64,000 nt of DNA from CAIYZT01 sp031385445 (GTDB lineage Bacteria; Pseudomonadota; Alphaproteobacteria; Rhodobacterales; Rhodobacteraceae), in contig JANNBM010000007.1 in assembly GCA_031385445.1 (NCBI GenBank), positions 34,733 through 98,732 of the forward strand. The letters are read 5' to 3'. The position numbers and the translations under genes are program-made. Numbering within the stretch: the first letter of the stretch is position 1; every line of letters starts with the position of its first letter. This document shows, one piece after another, positions 49,195 to 58,017 of this stretch. Below the pieces are notes generated by a model. That model was given only the letters and a program-made list of their open reading frames with translations. It made no database searches and was not told the DNA's origin.

Positions 49195-49937
49195 CCGGGC
49201 GGCTGGCACGCATTTGCCGGCACCCGATCAAGGGACACGGACGCGAGGATCTCGCGTCCGTTGGTCTTTTGGCGGGCGAGTGCCTGCCGTTTGACCGGCA
49301 TTGGGCCGTGGCGCATGAGGCGGCAAAGCTGGGGCCGGGGTGGAACCGCTGCGTGAATTTCGCGCGGGGGGCCAAGGCGCCGCAGTTGATGGCGATCACC
49401 TCGGCGCTGAACGAAGAGACGCGGGCAGTGACCCTGCGCCATCCGGTGCGCGGTGAAATCACGTTTCAACCCGATGATCCGGCCGATCTGCCACGCTTTT
49501 TGCAATGGGCGGGGCCACTGAACCCGGCAAATCGCGCCCAGCCGGTGGCGATTGTCAGCGCCGGGCGCGGCATGACGGACAGCGCGTTTCCGTCGGTGTC
49601 CATCCTGAACCGGGCCACGCTGGCGGGTCTGTCGGCGCGGATGGGGCGGGAGCTGTCCGAAGACCGCTGGCGCGGCAACCTTTGGCTGGACGGCGCGGCG
49701 CCCTGGGCCGAGTTTGACTGGATCGGCCGCGCGATGGCGATTGGCGGCACGGTTCTGCGCGTGGACGAGCGGATCACCCGCTGCTCGGCCACCACGATCG
49801 ACCCCAAAACCGGGGAAGCGGCGGGCGACACGCTGGCCGCGCTTAAAACCATTTTCGGCCACCAGGATTTCGGCGTTTACGCCACGGTCCTGCAAGGTGG
49901 CCCCATCGCCGTTGGCGACGACTGGAGACTGGCATGA
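49191..49937 (+). CDS. MOSC domain-containing protein
   Basis: A 248-residue MOSC-domain protein, related to the C-terminal sulfurase domain that carries sulfur for molybdenum cofactor enzymes (mARC/YiiM-like). An N-terminal barrel segment (RLARICRHPIKGHGREDL) precedes the MOSC core with RWRGNLWLDG and the conserved Cys in DERITRCSATTIDP. Start and stop overlap yidC and yihA by 4 nt each. Confidence 0.9.
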   Translation: MTGRLARICRHPIKGHGREDLASVGLLAGECLPFDRHWAVAHEAAKLGPGWNRCVNFARGAKAPQLMAITSALNEETRAVTLRHPVRGEITFQPDDPADLPRFLQWAGPLNPANRAQPVAIVSAGRGMTDSAFPSVSILNRATLAGLSARMGRELSEDRWRGNLWLDGAAPWAEFDWIGRAMAIGGTVLRVDERITRCSATTIDPKTGEAAGDTLAALKTIFGHQDFGVYATVLQGGPIAVGDDWRLA

Positions 49938-50584
49938 GCCTGCAATTCACCCACGCCCCCGAACCCGAACTGGCCGACCGTGAAACGGGGCGGCTGATGT
50001 TTGCCGGGCCGGTCGATTTCGTCAAAGGCGTGGTCGCTATGTCGGGCCTGCCCGAAGCGGATCGGCTTGAAGTTTGCTTTGCGGGCCGATCAAACGTCGG
50101 TAAATCCAGTTTAATCAACGCCTTGACCAATCGCAAAACCCTCGCCCGGTCGTCAAACACGCCAGGGCGCACGCAAGAGATCAACTATTTCGCCCTTGGC
50201 GAGACGCGGTTTCTGGTCGACCTTCCGGGCTATGGCTATGCCGAGGCGCCGGTCGCGGTGGTGGCAAAGTGGCAAGCGCTGCTGAAGCAGTATCTGCAGG
50301 GTCGCCAAACCCTGCGCCGGGCCTTCGTGCTGATCGACACGCGCCACGGGGTGAAAGCCGTCGATGAAGAAATCATGGATCTGTTGGACCGCGCCGCTGT
50401 GACCTTTCAGGTGGTGATGACCAAGGCGGACAAGGTGAACTGGGCGACGCGGCACGAGAATTTTGAACAGGTCAAGGGCGCCTTGGCCAAGCACGCGGCG
50501 GCCTATCCCGAGATCATTGTGACCTCGTCCGAAAAGGGCGACGGGATTGAAACCCTGCGCGCCGTGATCGCCACGCTGGTCTAG
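49934..50584 (+). CDS. engB: Ribosome biogenesis GTPase YihA/YsxC (EngB)
   Basis: A 216-residue GTPase needed for late 50S assembly: G1 GRSNVGKSSLINAL, switch TPGRTQEINYF, G3 DLPGYGYAEA, G4 TKADKV and G5-like TSSEKGDG. Overlaps the MOSC gene by 4 nt; last of the yidC operon before an SDR gene on the other strand. Confidence 0.96.
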   Translation: MSLQFTHAPEPELADRETGRLMFAGPVDFVKGVVAMSGLPEADRLEVCFAGRSNVGKSSLINALTNRKTLARSSNTPGRTQEINYFALGETRFLVDLPGYGYAEAPVAVVAKWQALLKQYLQGRQTLRRAFVLIDTRHGVKAVDEEIMDLLDRAAVTFQVVMTKADKVNWATRHENFEQVKGALAKHAAAYPEIIVTSSEKGDGIETLRAVIATLV

Positions 50585-50588
50585 CGCG

Positions 50589-51320
50589 CTAGACGTGCTG
50601 CGCGCCGTTGATCGAAATCTCCGAGCCCGAGATATAGGCCGATTGATCCGAGCATAAGAACCAGATCGCATCGGCCACCTCGGCAGTGCGGCCAAGGCGG
50701 CGCATCGGAATTTTCTCGACAATCAAATCGGTGCCGGGGGACAGGATCGCGGTGTCAATCTCTCCGGGCGAAATGGCGTTCACGCGCACCCCGAGCGGGC
50801 CAAAATCATGCGCCATCTCGCGCGTCAGCGCCGATAGCGCCGCCTTGGACGTGGAATAGGCGGCCCCGGCAAAAGGATGCACGCGCGTTCCGGCAATCGA
50901 GGTGACGTTGACGACCGCGCCTTTGGCCGCGATCAGCTCGGCCATCAAACCGCGGGCCAGCACGACCGGGGCAAAGAAATTGACATGAAAAACCTGCCCC
51001 CAGCTGCGCAGATCGGTGGTCAAGGTGTTCATCCGCGCGCCGCCCGGCCCCTTGGGCGATATGCCGGCGTTGTTGACCAAAGCGTGCAGCGTGCCGTCCA
51101 GTTTTTCCTTGATCCGCTCAATCGCGGCAATGGTCTTGTCGGGGCTCGCCAGATCAATTTCGATGTGGTTTTCCTGACCGTTTGGCCAGGGACAGCGCTG
51201 ATCGAAAGGTTGGCGCGAACAGGTCAGAACGCGCCAGCCTTCGGCGGAAAAGCGTTTGACGGTGGCATGGCCAATCCCGCGCGATGCGCCGGTCAGCAAC
51301 AGGGTTTTGGGGTTGGACAT
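50589..51320 (-). CDS. Short-chain dehydrogenase/reductase
   Basis: A 243-residue SDR: nucleotide motif LLTGASRGIGHATVKRF (about 8-24), NNAG at 91-94 (ALVNNAGISPKGPGG), catalytic Ser in NVTSIAG and Tyr-x3-Lys in AAYSTSKAAL. The C-terminal SDQSAYISGSEISINGAQ is typical of the classical FabG-like group. Substrate unknown. AGAGGTG precedes ATG 51320, and a promoter is visible upstream. It separates yihA from argB. Confidence 0.9.
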   Translation of the reverse strand: MSNPKTLLLTGASRGIGHATVKRFSAEGWRVLTCSRQPFDQRCPWPNGQENHIEIDLASPDKTIAAIERIKEKLDGTLHALVNNAGISPKGPGGARMNTLTTDLRSWGQVFHVNFFAPVVLARGLMAELIAAKGAVVNVTSIAGTRVHPFAGAAYSTSKAALSALTREMAHDFGPLGVRVNAISPGEIDTAILSPGTDLIVEKIPMRRLGRTAEVADAIWFLCSDQSAYISGSEISINGAQHV

Positions 51321-51339
51321 CGGGCACCTCTTAATCCTT

Positions 51340-51367
51340 ACTATATTAGTCATCTATTAGAAGTCAA
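51340..51367 (-). promoter_or_regulatory. Predicted promoter of the SDR gene
   Basis: Minus strand TTGACT (51367-51362), 16 bp, TATAGT (51345-51340) in a distinctly AT-rich stretch. The start falls about 13 nt before the SDR ATG. TATTAG is repeated twice across the spacer and -10 (plus strand 51344-51360), possibly regulator half-sites. Confidence 0.5.
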
Positions 51368-51440
51368 TTGCCGCTTGGCAGAGCGCCGCAAAAGTCCTAT
51401 TCCAAGCCCGTTTCCCCATCCGCCCCACCTTGGAGACCCC

Positions 51441-52340
51441 ATGAAGCAGCAAACCCTGACGATGACCGACGCAATTTCAACCGCCAAGATGCTGTCCGAA
51501 GCCCTGCCCTATCTGCAACGGTTCGAAGGGGCGGTTGTGGTGGTGAAATTTGGCGGCAACGCGATGGGCGATGATGCCGCCATGGCGGAATTTGCCCGCG
51601 ATGTCGTACTGATGCGGCAGGTCGGGGTGAATCCGGTTGTGGTGCACGGCGGCGGGCCGATGATCAACCAGATGTTGACCAAACTGGGCATCAAATCGGA
51701 ATTCGTCCGCGGCAAACGGGTGACGGACAAGGCCACGGTCGAGGTGGTGGAAATGATCCTGTCAGGGCTGGTGAACAAACGCATCGTGCAGGCGATCATG
51801 GATGCAGGCGGGCGCGCCGTGGGCATTTCGGGCAAGGACGACGATCTGATGGTCTGCGTGGCCGATGATCCGGAACTGGGTTTTGTCGGCCGCCCGGTCG
51901 AGATGAACGTGCAGGTTTTGCGCGACCTGTATAACGCCGGGATCATTCCGGTGGTCGCCCCGGTCGCCACGGGCATGGCCGACAACGAGACGTTCAACGT
52001 CAACGGCGACACGGCGGCGGGCGCGATTGCCGGAGCCTTGCAGGCCGACCGCTTGCTGCTTTTGACCGATGTGCCGGGGGTCAAGAATGCCGCGGGCGAG
52101 GTGATGAACCAGATCACCCCCGAAGAAATTCGGCAAATGATCAGTGATGGCGTGATTTCCGGCGGCATGATTCCGAAAACCGAAACCGCCCTGATGGCGA
52201 TCGAGGCGGGCACGCGCGCGGTGACGATCCTTGACGGGCGCATCCCGAACGCTTGTCTTTTGGAGCTTTTTACCGATCACGGCGCGGGCAGCCAGATCCG
52301 CTCCAGCGCGCCGCGCATCAAACCACATGTGAAACGCTAA
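51441..52340 (+). CDS. argB: Acetylglutamate kinase
   Basis: A 299-residue enzyme for the second step of arginine synthesis (ATP + N-acetylglutamate). KFGGNAMGDD is the phosphate-binding glycine loop, VVHGGGPMINQML binds substrate, and NVNGDTAAGAIAGALQADRL and the Lys in SGGMIPKTETAL complete the site. An N-terminal helix (about 1-25) suggests the hexameric, arginine-inhibited type. TTGGAG lies before ATG 51441; the upstream open frame is an antisense shadow of the SDR gene. Confidence 0.96.
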   Translation: MKQQTLTMTDAISTAKMLSEALPYLQRFEGAVVVVKFGGNAMGDDAAMAEFARDVVLMRQVGVNPVVVHGGGPMINQMLTKLGIKSEFVRGKRVTDKATVEVVEMILSGLVNKRIVQAIMDAGGRAVGISGKDDDLMVCVADDPELGFVGRPVEMNVQVLRDLYNAGIIPVVAPVATGMADNETFNVNGDTAAGAIAGALQADRLLLLTDVPGVKNAAGEVMNQITPEEIRQMISDGVISGGMIPKTETALMAIEAGTRAVTILDGRIPNACLLELFTDHGAGSQIRSSAPRIKPHVKR

Positions 52341-52391
52341 CCCCTTCAATGTCTTCGGTATTGGCCTATATACGTCGGGAAAGGAGGGACG

Positions 52392-53171
52392 ATGCCGAAC
52401 GAGCTTGCGATCAGACTGGCGGTTTTCGTGACGCTTTTCCTGCTGTTTGCCGGGCTTGAGGCGCTTGCGCCGCGCCGCGCCCGGATGCAGCCGCGCACGG
52501 GGCGGTGGATCACCAATCTGTCCCTTGCGGTTTTGAACACGCTTGCTCTTAGGGGATTGGCCTTGGCGATGCCCTTTCTGGCGGTGGGTGCCGCCTTGGA
52601 TGCCTGGGGCAATGGCTGGGGCCTGCTTAATCTGGTGGCATGGCCGCTTTGGGTGGAAATTCTTCTGGCGCTTCTTGTCCTCGATTTCGCGATCTGGGTG
52701 CAGCATGTTGTCACCCATAAGGTGCCGCTGTTCTGGCGGTTTCACCGCATGCACCATGCCGACCGAGATATGGATGTGACGACGGCCCTGCGGTTTCACC
52801 CGGCCGAGATTGCGGCATCGATGGTTTTGAAAGTCGGGCTCGTCTATGCGCTTGGCCCGCAAGCGTTTGCGGTGATTTTGTTTGAGGTTTTGCTGAACGG
52901 AACCGCCTTGTTCAATCACGCCAATCTGGCGATGCCGCGCGCGCTTGACCGGGTGATCCGGCTGGTGCTGGTCACGCCGGACATGCACCAGATCCACCAT
53001 TCCACCCGCCGCGAAGAGCATGACAGCAATTACGGCTTTGCCCTGTCGGTTTGGGACCGGATTTTCGGCACCTATCGCGGCAAAGCTTTGGATGGGTTGG
53101 TGACGGGGCTGCAATGGCAGGACGAAAAGCCGGCAAAACTGGGGTGGAGCCTATGGCTGCCGTTTCGCTGA
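52392..53171 (+). CDS. Sterol desaturase / fatty acid hydroxylase family protein
   Basis: A 259-residue di-iron membrane protein with four helices and His clusters: QHVVTHK, FHRMHHADRD and, after the second hairpin, HQIHHSTRREEHDSNYG. Members hydroxylate or desaturate lipids; the exact substrate is unknown. AAAGGAGG is positioned before ATG 52392. Its 3' end overlaps the next gene by 19 nt. Confidence 0.88.
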   Translation: MPNELAIRLAVFVTLFLLFAGLEALAPRRARMQPRTGRWITNLSLAVLNTLALRGLALAMPFLAVGAALDAWGNGWGLLNLVAWPLWVEILLALLVLDFAIWVQHVVTHKVPLFWRFHRMHHADRDMDVTTALRFHPAEIAASMVLKVGLVYALGPQAFAVILFEVLLNGTALFNHANLAMPRALDRVIRLVLVTPDMHQIHHSTRREEHDSNYGFALSVWDRIFGTYRGKALDGLVTGLQWQDEKPAKLGWSLWLPFR

Positions 53172-53812
53172 CAGATATTCAGACGCGACTTGATCCGCAT
53201 TTTCTGGCGGTTCTGGGCGGGTTTACCGCCGAGGGAGACGCAAGCCTGCCCAAGGGCACCCGCACGCTGCTGCTGATCGGGCCGAACGAGCCGGGCTATT
53301 GGGCGCATCTGCAGACACAGGCCGACTGGGGCGGGCCCGATCCGGTGGACCAATGGTCACGGCGGGTGATCGGGCAAGTGGCCTGCAATCTGGAGGCAAA
53401 GGCGCTGTTTCCCTTTGGCGGCGCGCCGTATCATCCGTTTTACCAGTGGGCGCTGCGCACGGGGCAGGTCTGGGACAGCCCGGTCAAACTTCTGATCCAT
53501 GCGCAACAGGGGCTGATGGTCAGCTTTCGCGGGGCGCTGGCGCTGAAAGAGGTGCTTGACCTGCCGCCGCCCGCCGCGCGGCCCTGTGACACCTGCGCCG
53601 CGCCCTGCCTGACCGCTTGTCCGCCAAGCGCGCTGACCGGGGCGGGCTATGATCTGCCCGCCTGCCACGCCTTTCTGGATCAGCCGACGACGGGCGCGGA
53701 TTGCATGAATGGCGGTTGCCGTGTTCGGCGCGCTTGCCCGGTGTCGGCAACCTATGCAAGGATGCCCGAACACTCCGCCTATCACATGCGGCAGTTCCAT
53801 AGGGCAGGTTAA
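53153..53812 (+). CDS. 4Fe-4S ferredoxin-like protein
   Basis: A 219-residue protein ending in a two-cluster type region: CDTCAAPCLTACPPSAL (about 165-181) and DCMNGGCRVRRACPVS (about 198-213), similar to the iron-sulfur part of QueG-like proteins, but without their cobalamin-binding domain. The first 150 residues (LLLIGPNEPGYWAHLQTQ, FPFGGAPYHPF) form an uncharacterised domain. GGAG precedes ATG 53153. It probably transfers electrons in an unknown reaction. Confidence 0.75.
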   Translation: MAAVSLTDIQTRLDPHFLAVLGGFTAEGDASLPKGTRTLLLIGPNEPGYWAHLQTQADWGGPDPVDQWSRRVIGQVACNLEAKALFPFGGAPYHPFYQWALRTGQVWDSPVKLLIHAQQGLMVSFRGALALKEVLDLPPPAARPCDTCAAPCLTACPPSALTGAGYDLPACHAFLDQPTTGADCMNGGCRVRRACPVSATYARMPEHSAYHMRQFHRAG

Positions 53813-53816
53813 AAAA

Positions 53817-54320
53817 ATGAAACGTCTGATCCTGACACGGCACGCGAAATCCAGCTGGGACGACCCCATGACGCCGGACCACGACCGACCCCTGAACGAA
53901 CGCGGCAAGGCGGCGGCGGCCGATCTGGGCCAATGGCTTGCCTCGCGCGGCTATGTGCCCGATCAGGTGCTGTGTTCGGACGCGGTGCGCACCCGGGCGA
54001 CCTATTCGGGCATCGCGCCCGCTTTGCCCGGCACGACTGTGCTGGAGATGAAACCAGCGCTGTACCATGCAGGGCCGGACGTGATGATGGCAGTGCTGCA
54101 AAACGCCAAGGCCGACTGTGTGATGATGATCGGCCACAATCCCGGCATCGCCGAGTTTGCCGAACGTCTGGTTGCGGCCGCGCCCATAAATCCCGAATTT
54201 GCGCGCTATCCGACCGGGGCCACGCTGGTCTGCGATTTCATGATCGACAGCTGGGCCGATCTGGCGTGGGGCACCGGCGCGGTGGACGATTTCATTGTCC
54301 CGCGCGAGATGGCGATCTGA
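53817..54320 (+). CDS. SixA-type histidine phosphatase family protein
   Basis: A 167-residue member of the histidine phosphatase superfamily: RHG-type motif LTRHAKSSWDDP with the phospho-accepting His9, RPLNERGKAAAADLG, CSDAVRTRATYSG and the second His in MMIGHNPGIAEFAE. Related proteins dephosphorylate phosphohistidine (SixA on ArcB HPt). It follows the ferredoxin-like gene by 4 nt; the AGG of AGGTTAAAAAAATG may serve as ribosome binding site. Confidence 0.9.
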   Translation: MKRLILTRHAKSSWDDPMTPDHDRPLNERGKAAAADLGQWLASRGYVPDQVLCSDAVRTRATYSGIAPALPGTTVLEMKPALYHAGPDVMMAVLQNAKADCVMMIGHNPGIAEFAERLVAAAPINPEFARYPTGATLVCDFMIDSWADLAWGTGAVDDFIVPREMAI

Positions 54321-54334
54321 GCTGCAAGACGGAC

Positions 54335-54362
54335 AAGGCCGGAGGCGATGCCCCCGGCCCTT
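54335..54362. terminator. Terminator between sixA-like gene and bztD
   Basis: GGCCGGAGGC-GAT-GCCCCCGGCC forms a stem with one mismatch, followed by CTTTCG on the plus strand and preceded by CTTG/ACAAG on the other. It can serve both convergent genes. Confidence 0.6.
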
Positions 54363-54376
54363 TCGCTCCGCAGGGT

Positions 54377-55150
54377 TCAGTGCCCCAAAATCTGGCTCAG
54401 GAACAGCTTGGTCCGCTCTGACTGCGGGTTGCTGAAAAACTCTTTCGGCGCGTTTTGTTCAACGATCTGGCCCTGATCCATAAAAATCACCCGGTTCGCG
54501 ACGGCTTGGGCAAAGCCCATCTCATGCGTCACGCAGATCATCGTCATGCCGTCTTCGGCAAGCTGGATCATGGTGTCCAGCACCTCTTTGATCATCTCGG
54601 GGTCGAGCGCGCTGGTCGGCTCGTCAAACAGCATGATGCGCGGCTTCATGCAAAGTGACCGTGCAATGGCCACGCGCTGCTGCTGACCGCCCGACAGCTG
54701 ACCGGGGTATTTAAGCGCCTGCTCGGGGATTTTCACCTTGTGCAGGAAATACATCGCGGTCTCCTCGGCCTCTTTCTTGGGCACTTTGCGCACCCAGATC
54801 GGGGCCAGCGTCAGGTTTTCCAAGATCGTCAGATGCGGGAACAGGTTGAAGTGTTGAAACACCATCCCAACTTCCGAGCGCACCTTGTCGATGTTTTTCA
54901 GATCCGACGTCAATTCTGTGCCGTCCACGATGATCTGGCCCTGCTGATGCTCTTCCAGCCGGTTCACGCAGCGGATCAACGTGGATTTTCCCGACCCCGA
55001 GGGGCCGCAGATCACAATACGCTCGCCCCGCATGACGGTCATGTTGATGTCGCGCAGCACATGGAACGTGCCGTACCATTTGTTCATCGCGCTGACCTGG
55101 ATTGCGACCTCGTCCGAAGAAACCGCCATTTTCGTTTGTGCATCTGCCAT
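54377..55150 (-). CDS. bztD: Acidic amino acid ABC transporter, ATP-binding protein
   Basis: A 257-residue polar amino acid uptake ATPase: Walker A GPSGSGKSTLIR, Q-loop VFQHFNLFPH, signature LSGGQQQRVAIARSL, Walker B IMLFDEPTSALDPE, switch His in CVTHEMGFA. It energises the BztBC permease for glutamate, glutamine, aspartate and asparagine in Rhodobacter capsulatus. Last gene of the operon, 18 nt after bztC. Confidence 0.93.
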   Translation of the reverse strand: MADAQTKMAVSSDEVAIQVSAMNKWYGTFHVLRDINMTVMRGERIVICGPSGSGKSTLIRCVNRLEEHQQGQIIVDGTELTSDLKNIDKVRSEVGMVFQHFNLFPHLTILENLTLAPIWVRKVPKKEAEETAMYFLHKVKIPEQALKYPGQLSGGQQQRVAIARSLCMKPRIMLFDEPTSALDPEMIKEVLDTMIQLAEDGMTMICVTHEMGFAQAVANRVIFMDQGQIVEQNAPKEFFSNPQSERTKLFLSQILGH

Positions 55151-55168
55151 GATTTGGGGCCCCTGAGG

Positions 55169-56611
55169 TTAGCGGTGATCAGTTTTCAGCTTGCCTTCAA
55201 GGTACATCGAGTACCGGGACATGCTGAAACAAACGACGAAAAAGATCGCGCCGACGAAGATGTAAGGCTCCCAATAGATGCCTTTCCACGCCGTGTCGGA
55301 TCGCACGATTTTGGTCACGCCTTGCAGCGGGTCCATCAGGCCGACCAGGGCCACCAGCGTGGTGTCCTTGAACAGGCCGATAAAGCTGGACACGATGCCA
55401 GGGATCGAGATTTTCAGCGCCTGCGGCATGATGATCAGCCGCTGCGCCTGCCAATAATCCAAGCCCAGCGCATCAGCGGCCTCATATTGGCCGCGCGGCA
55501 AGGCGGCCAGCCCGCCCCGCACCACTTCGGCGATATAGGCCGAGGCGAAGATGATCACGACGATGATCACGCGCAGGATCAGGTCGAAATTGGTGCCGCG
55601 CGGCAAGAAGTACAGCAGCAGAAAGTTGGCGCTGAACAGGACGGTGATCAGGGGAACGCCGCGGAAAAACTCGATGAAACCGACGCACAAAGTTCTGATC
55701 AGCAGCATGTCAGACTGCCGGCCAAGGGCCAGCAGAATGCCGATCGGCAGCGAGGCGGCGATGGCCGCGATGCCGATGACAAAGGCCAGAAGGAAACCGC
55801 CAAAGTCGTCAGAGCGGACATAGAGCAATTCGAACGGCATCGCCGACTGCAGCGCGCCCGTCACCACGGATTGAACAAAGCCCCACCAAAGGCTGGCGAC
55901 GAGCAGGCCAATTGCCGCGCCCACCACCACCCCGAACGAGCGCTGCGCAGCGGTGAAAACCCCGGCCCAGATCGCGAAACCGATCAAGGTGCCAACCGGC
56001 CCCCAAATCGAGCCGCCCCAGAGCAGGAAAAAGCTGATGAGCGGAAACACCAGCGTCAACCAGACCAGCTTTTTGGGGGCCAGCCATGCCACCGCGACGA
56101 GCGCCAGCATCACCGCAACCGAGGCCGCGATATGGAGTGCGTCGGTGCCAAGCCCGATCAGCGCGACCAGCAGACCAATCGTGACGGCGCCGACCATCTT
56201 CGTCGTGGGGCGCCGCAGGCCATAGTAAAGCACCGGGGCGAGCGACACGAGCAAAAGCGCCATCGCGGTCGTCGGGCGCCAGTATTCCGGCACCGGGTAC
56301 AGGCCAAAGATGAACTGGTTCCAGCGCACGCGCACCATGGCCCAGCAGGCGCCGGTCGCCCCCTCGCCCGATTGTGCGATCACGATATCGCGGCACTCAC
56401 GCAGGCTTCCGGCATTCCAGACCGAATTTTGCAGCCAAGGCAAAAAGCCCCGGATCAAGGAATAAAGCGCAAGGATGGCAAGGATGGTCAGCACCGAATT
56501 GAACCAGCCCGAAAACAGGTTCTCGCGCAGCCATTTGATGATGCCGCGTTCCGTCACTGGCGGCAGTTTTTGCGCCAGCATCTCGCTGCGGACAAAGGAT
56601 GTTTCACTCAT
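55169..56611 (-). CDS. bztC: Acidic amino acid ABC transporter permease
   Basis: A 480-residue permease, much larger than typical His/Glu permeases because of extra N-terminal helices (about 35-260). The binding-protein-dependent permease core lies in the C-terminal half, with the EAA loop QYEAADALGLDYWQAQRLII-like segment (ALGLDYWQAQRLIIMPQAL) that docks on BztD. ATG 56611 follows bztB by 1 nt. Confidence 0.93.
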   Translation of the reverse strand: MSETSFVRSEMLAQKLPPVTERGIIKWLRENLFSGWFNSVLTILAILALYSLIRGFLPWLQNSVWNAGSLRECRDIVIAQSGEGATGACWAMVRVRWNQFIFGLYPVPEYWRPTTAMALLLVSLAPVLYYGLRRPTTKMVGAVTIGLLVALIGLGTDALHIAASVAVMLALVAVAWLAPKKLVWLTLVFPLISFFLLWGGSIWGPVGTLIGFAIWAGVFTAAQRSFGVVVGAAIGLLVASLWWGFVQSVVTGALQSAMPFELLYVRSDDFGGFLLAFVIGIAAIAASLPIGILLALGRQSDMLLIRTLCVGFIEFFRGVPLITVLFSANFLLLYFLPRGTNFDLILRVIIVVIIFASAYIAEVVRGGLAALPRGQYEAADALGLDYWQAQRLIIMPQALKISIPGIVSSFIGLFKDTTLVALVGLMDPLQGVTKIVRSDTAWKGIYWEPYIFVGAIFFVVCFSMSRYSMYLEGKLKTDHR

Positions 56612-56612
56612 C

Positions 56613-57890
56613 TCAACGCTCCTTCAATTTGACGGAGCGGTTGTAGACATTCATCACCGCCGAAATCATCAGGCTAAGCGTCAGATAAATCATCATCATC
56701 AGCAACATACATTCCAACTCTCGCCCCGTTTGGTTCAGGGTAATGCCGCCAAGCGTGCCCTTCAGATCAAGATAGCTGATGGCCATGCCAAGCGTCGTGT
56801 TCTTGGTGATGTTCAGATATTGGCTGATCATCGGCGGAATGATCACCCGCAAAGCCTGCGGCAAGATCACCAGATTCATCGTCCGGTTCGGCCGAAGGCC
56901 AAGGGCAAACGCCGCCTCGGATTGGCCGCGACCGATGGCCAGAATGCCCGCGCGCACCGATTCCGCGATATAGGTGGCCGAATAGATCGTCAGCGCCAGA
57001 ACCAGAGCCGTGAAGGAATGGGCGATCGCGATGCCGCCTTGAAAGTTGAAACCCTTCAACTCCGGATATTCCAGATGAAAGCCCAAGGCCAAAAGCAGGG
57101 CAATGACCGGGCCAAACAGGATCAGCAGCGATTTCCACCATGTGGTTGGGCGGTCCCCTGTGGTTTCTTGAACCGCCTTCGCACGGGCCAGAAGTGCCCG
57201 GTTGAACAGGATGGAGCCGATGATCACCGCAATCGTGACCAGAACCGAAAGGTTGATCGGCACCGTTGCCACCTCGAACACCCCCAGCGGGCGGTCCAAA
57301 AGCGGCGCAGGCAGATCGGTGCCCCGGTTGGTCACGGCCACCGAATTCCAGAACCACATGGTTCCGGCGGGCTCGGTTCCGGCGGCAATCATCTCGTCGG
57401 TAACTTTGAATTCCTTTGGTCCCGGCCTGGTTTCGCCAAGGATGACAAAGGCCAGAATGATCCACAAAAGCAGCGGAACATTGCGGAAAACCTCGACGTA
57501 GACCGTCATCATCCGCGCCACGAGCCAGTTTTTGGACAGGCGCAGGATGCCGACCGTCACGCCAAGCAGGGTCGCAAAGATACAGGCAAAAAAGGCGACG
57601 ACGAGGGTGTTGAGCAGGCCGACGAACAGCGCCCGCAAATGCGTGTCGTCGTTGGTATAGGGGATCAGCTGTTGGCCAATGTCATAGCCGGCGCGGTTGA
57701 ACAGGAACCTGAAGTTGATGTCCTTGTCGCGGTCCGCCAAATTCTCGATCGTGTTGTTGGCCAACCAGATCAACAGGGCGAAAAACAGCAAAAGCACGAT
57801 GAACTGGATCGTGTAACTGCGGTAGCGCGTGTCATAGATAAGCTGACTGATCCGAAAGCTGCCTTTCGGCGCATCGACTGCTAGCGTCAT
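56613..57890 (-). CDS. bztB: Acidic amino acid ABC transporter permease
   Basis: A 425-residue permease partner of BztC. Core features are LNTLVVAFFACIFATLLGVT, VEVFRNVPLLLWIILAF, and the coupling loop SEAAFALGLRPNRTMNLVIL with PQALRVIIPPMISQYLN. An insertion of about 100 residues between core helices forms a periplasmic loop, as in AapQ. GGGGGAA precedes ATG 57890. It is separated from bztA by a hairpin. Confidence 0.93.
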   Translation of the reverse strand: MTLAVDAPKGSFRISQLIYDTRYRSYTIQFIVLLLFFALLIWLANNTIENLADRDKDINFRFLFNRAGYDIGQQLIPYTNDDTHLRALFVGLLNTLVVAFFACIFATLLGVTVGILRLSKNWLVARMMTVYVEVFRNVPLLLWIILAFVILGETRPGPKEFKVTDEMIAAGTEPAGTMWFWNSVAVTNRGTDLPAPLLDRPLGVFEVATVPINLSVLVTIAVIIGSILFNRALLARAKAVQETTGDRPTTWWKSLLILFGPVIALLLALGFHLEYPELKGFNFQGGIAIAHSFTALVLALTIYSATYIAESVRAGILAIGRGQSEAAFALGLRPNRTMNLVILPQALRVIIPPMISQYLNITKNTTLGMAISYLDLKGTLGGITLNQTGRELECMLLMMMIYLTLSLMISAVMNVYNRSVKLKER

Positions 57891-57978
57891 GGATTCCCCC
57901 TGGAATTGTCGCGTCACCGCTCTTTGGCGGCTGTATCGACCCGGGTTTTGGCCCCGGTGTCGGGCGTCAATATCTGAC

Positions 57979-58010
57979 AAAAAGGGCGCAGCAGATGCCG
58001 CGCCCTTTTC
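57979..58010 (-). terminator. Attenuator-like terminator between bztA and bztB
   Basis: Minus strand AAAAGGGCGCGGC and GCTGCGCCCTTTTT pair around a short ATCT loop (one mismatch), with a T5 tract, 8 nt after the bztA stop. This is a real intrinsic terminator shape inside an operon, expected to give many more BztA than permease transcripts. Confidence 0.8.
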
Positions 58011-58017
58011 GATTCCT

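Noticed and set aside
46345..49209. 954-codon minus-strand open frame across the EAL gene and yidC
   Set aside because: It spans two well-supported plus-strand genes and their intergenic region, with low-complexity charged translation and no recognisable domain.
54740..56632. 630-codon plus-strand open frame opposite bztC and bztD
   Set aside because: Translation is Asp/His/Arg/Gln-rich and repeats no known fold; the minus-strand genes are certain.
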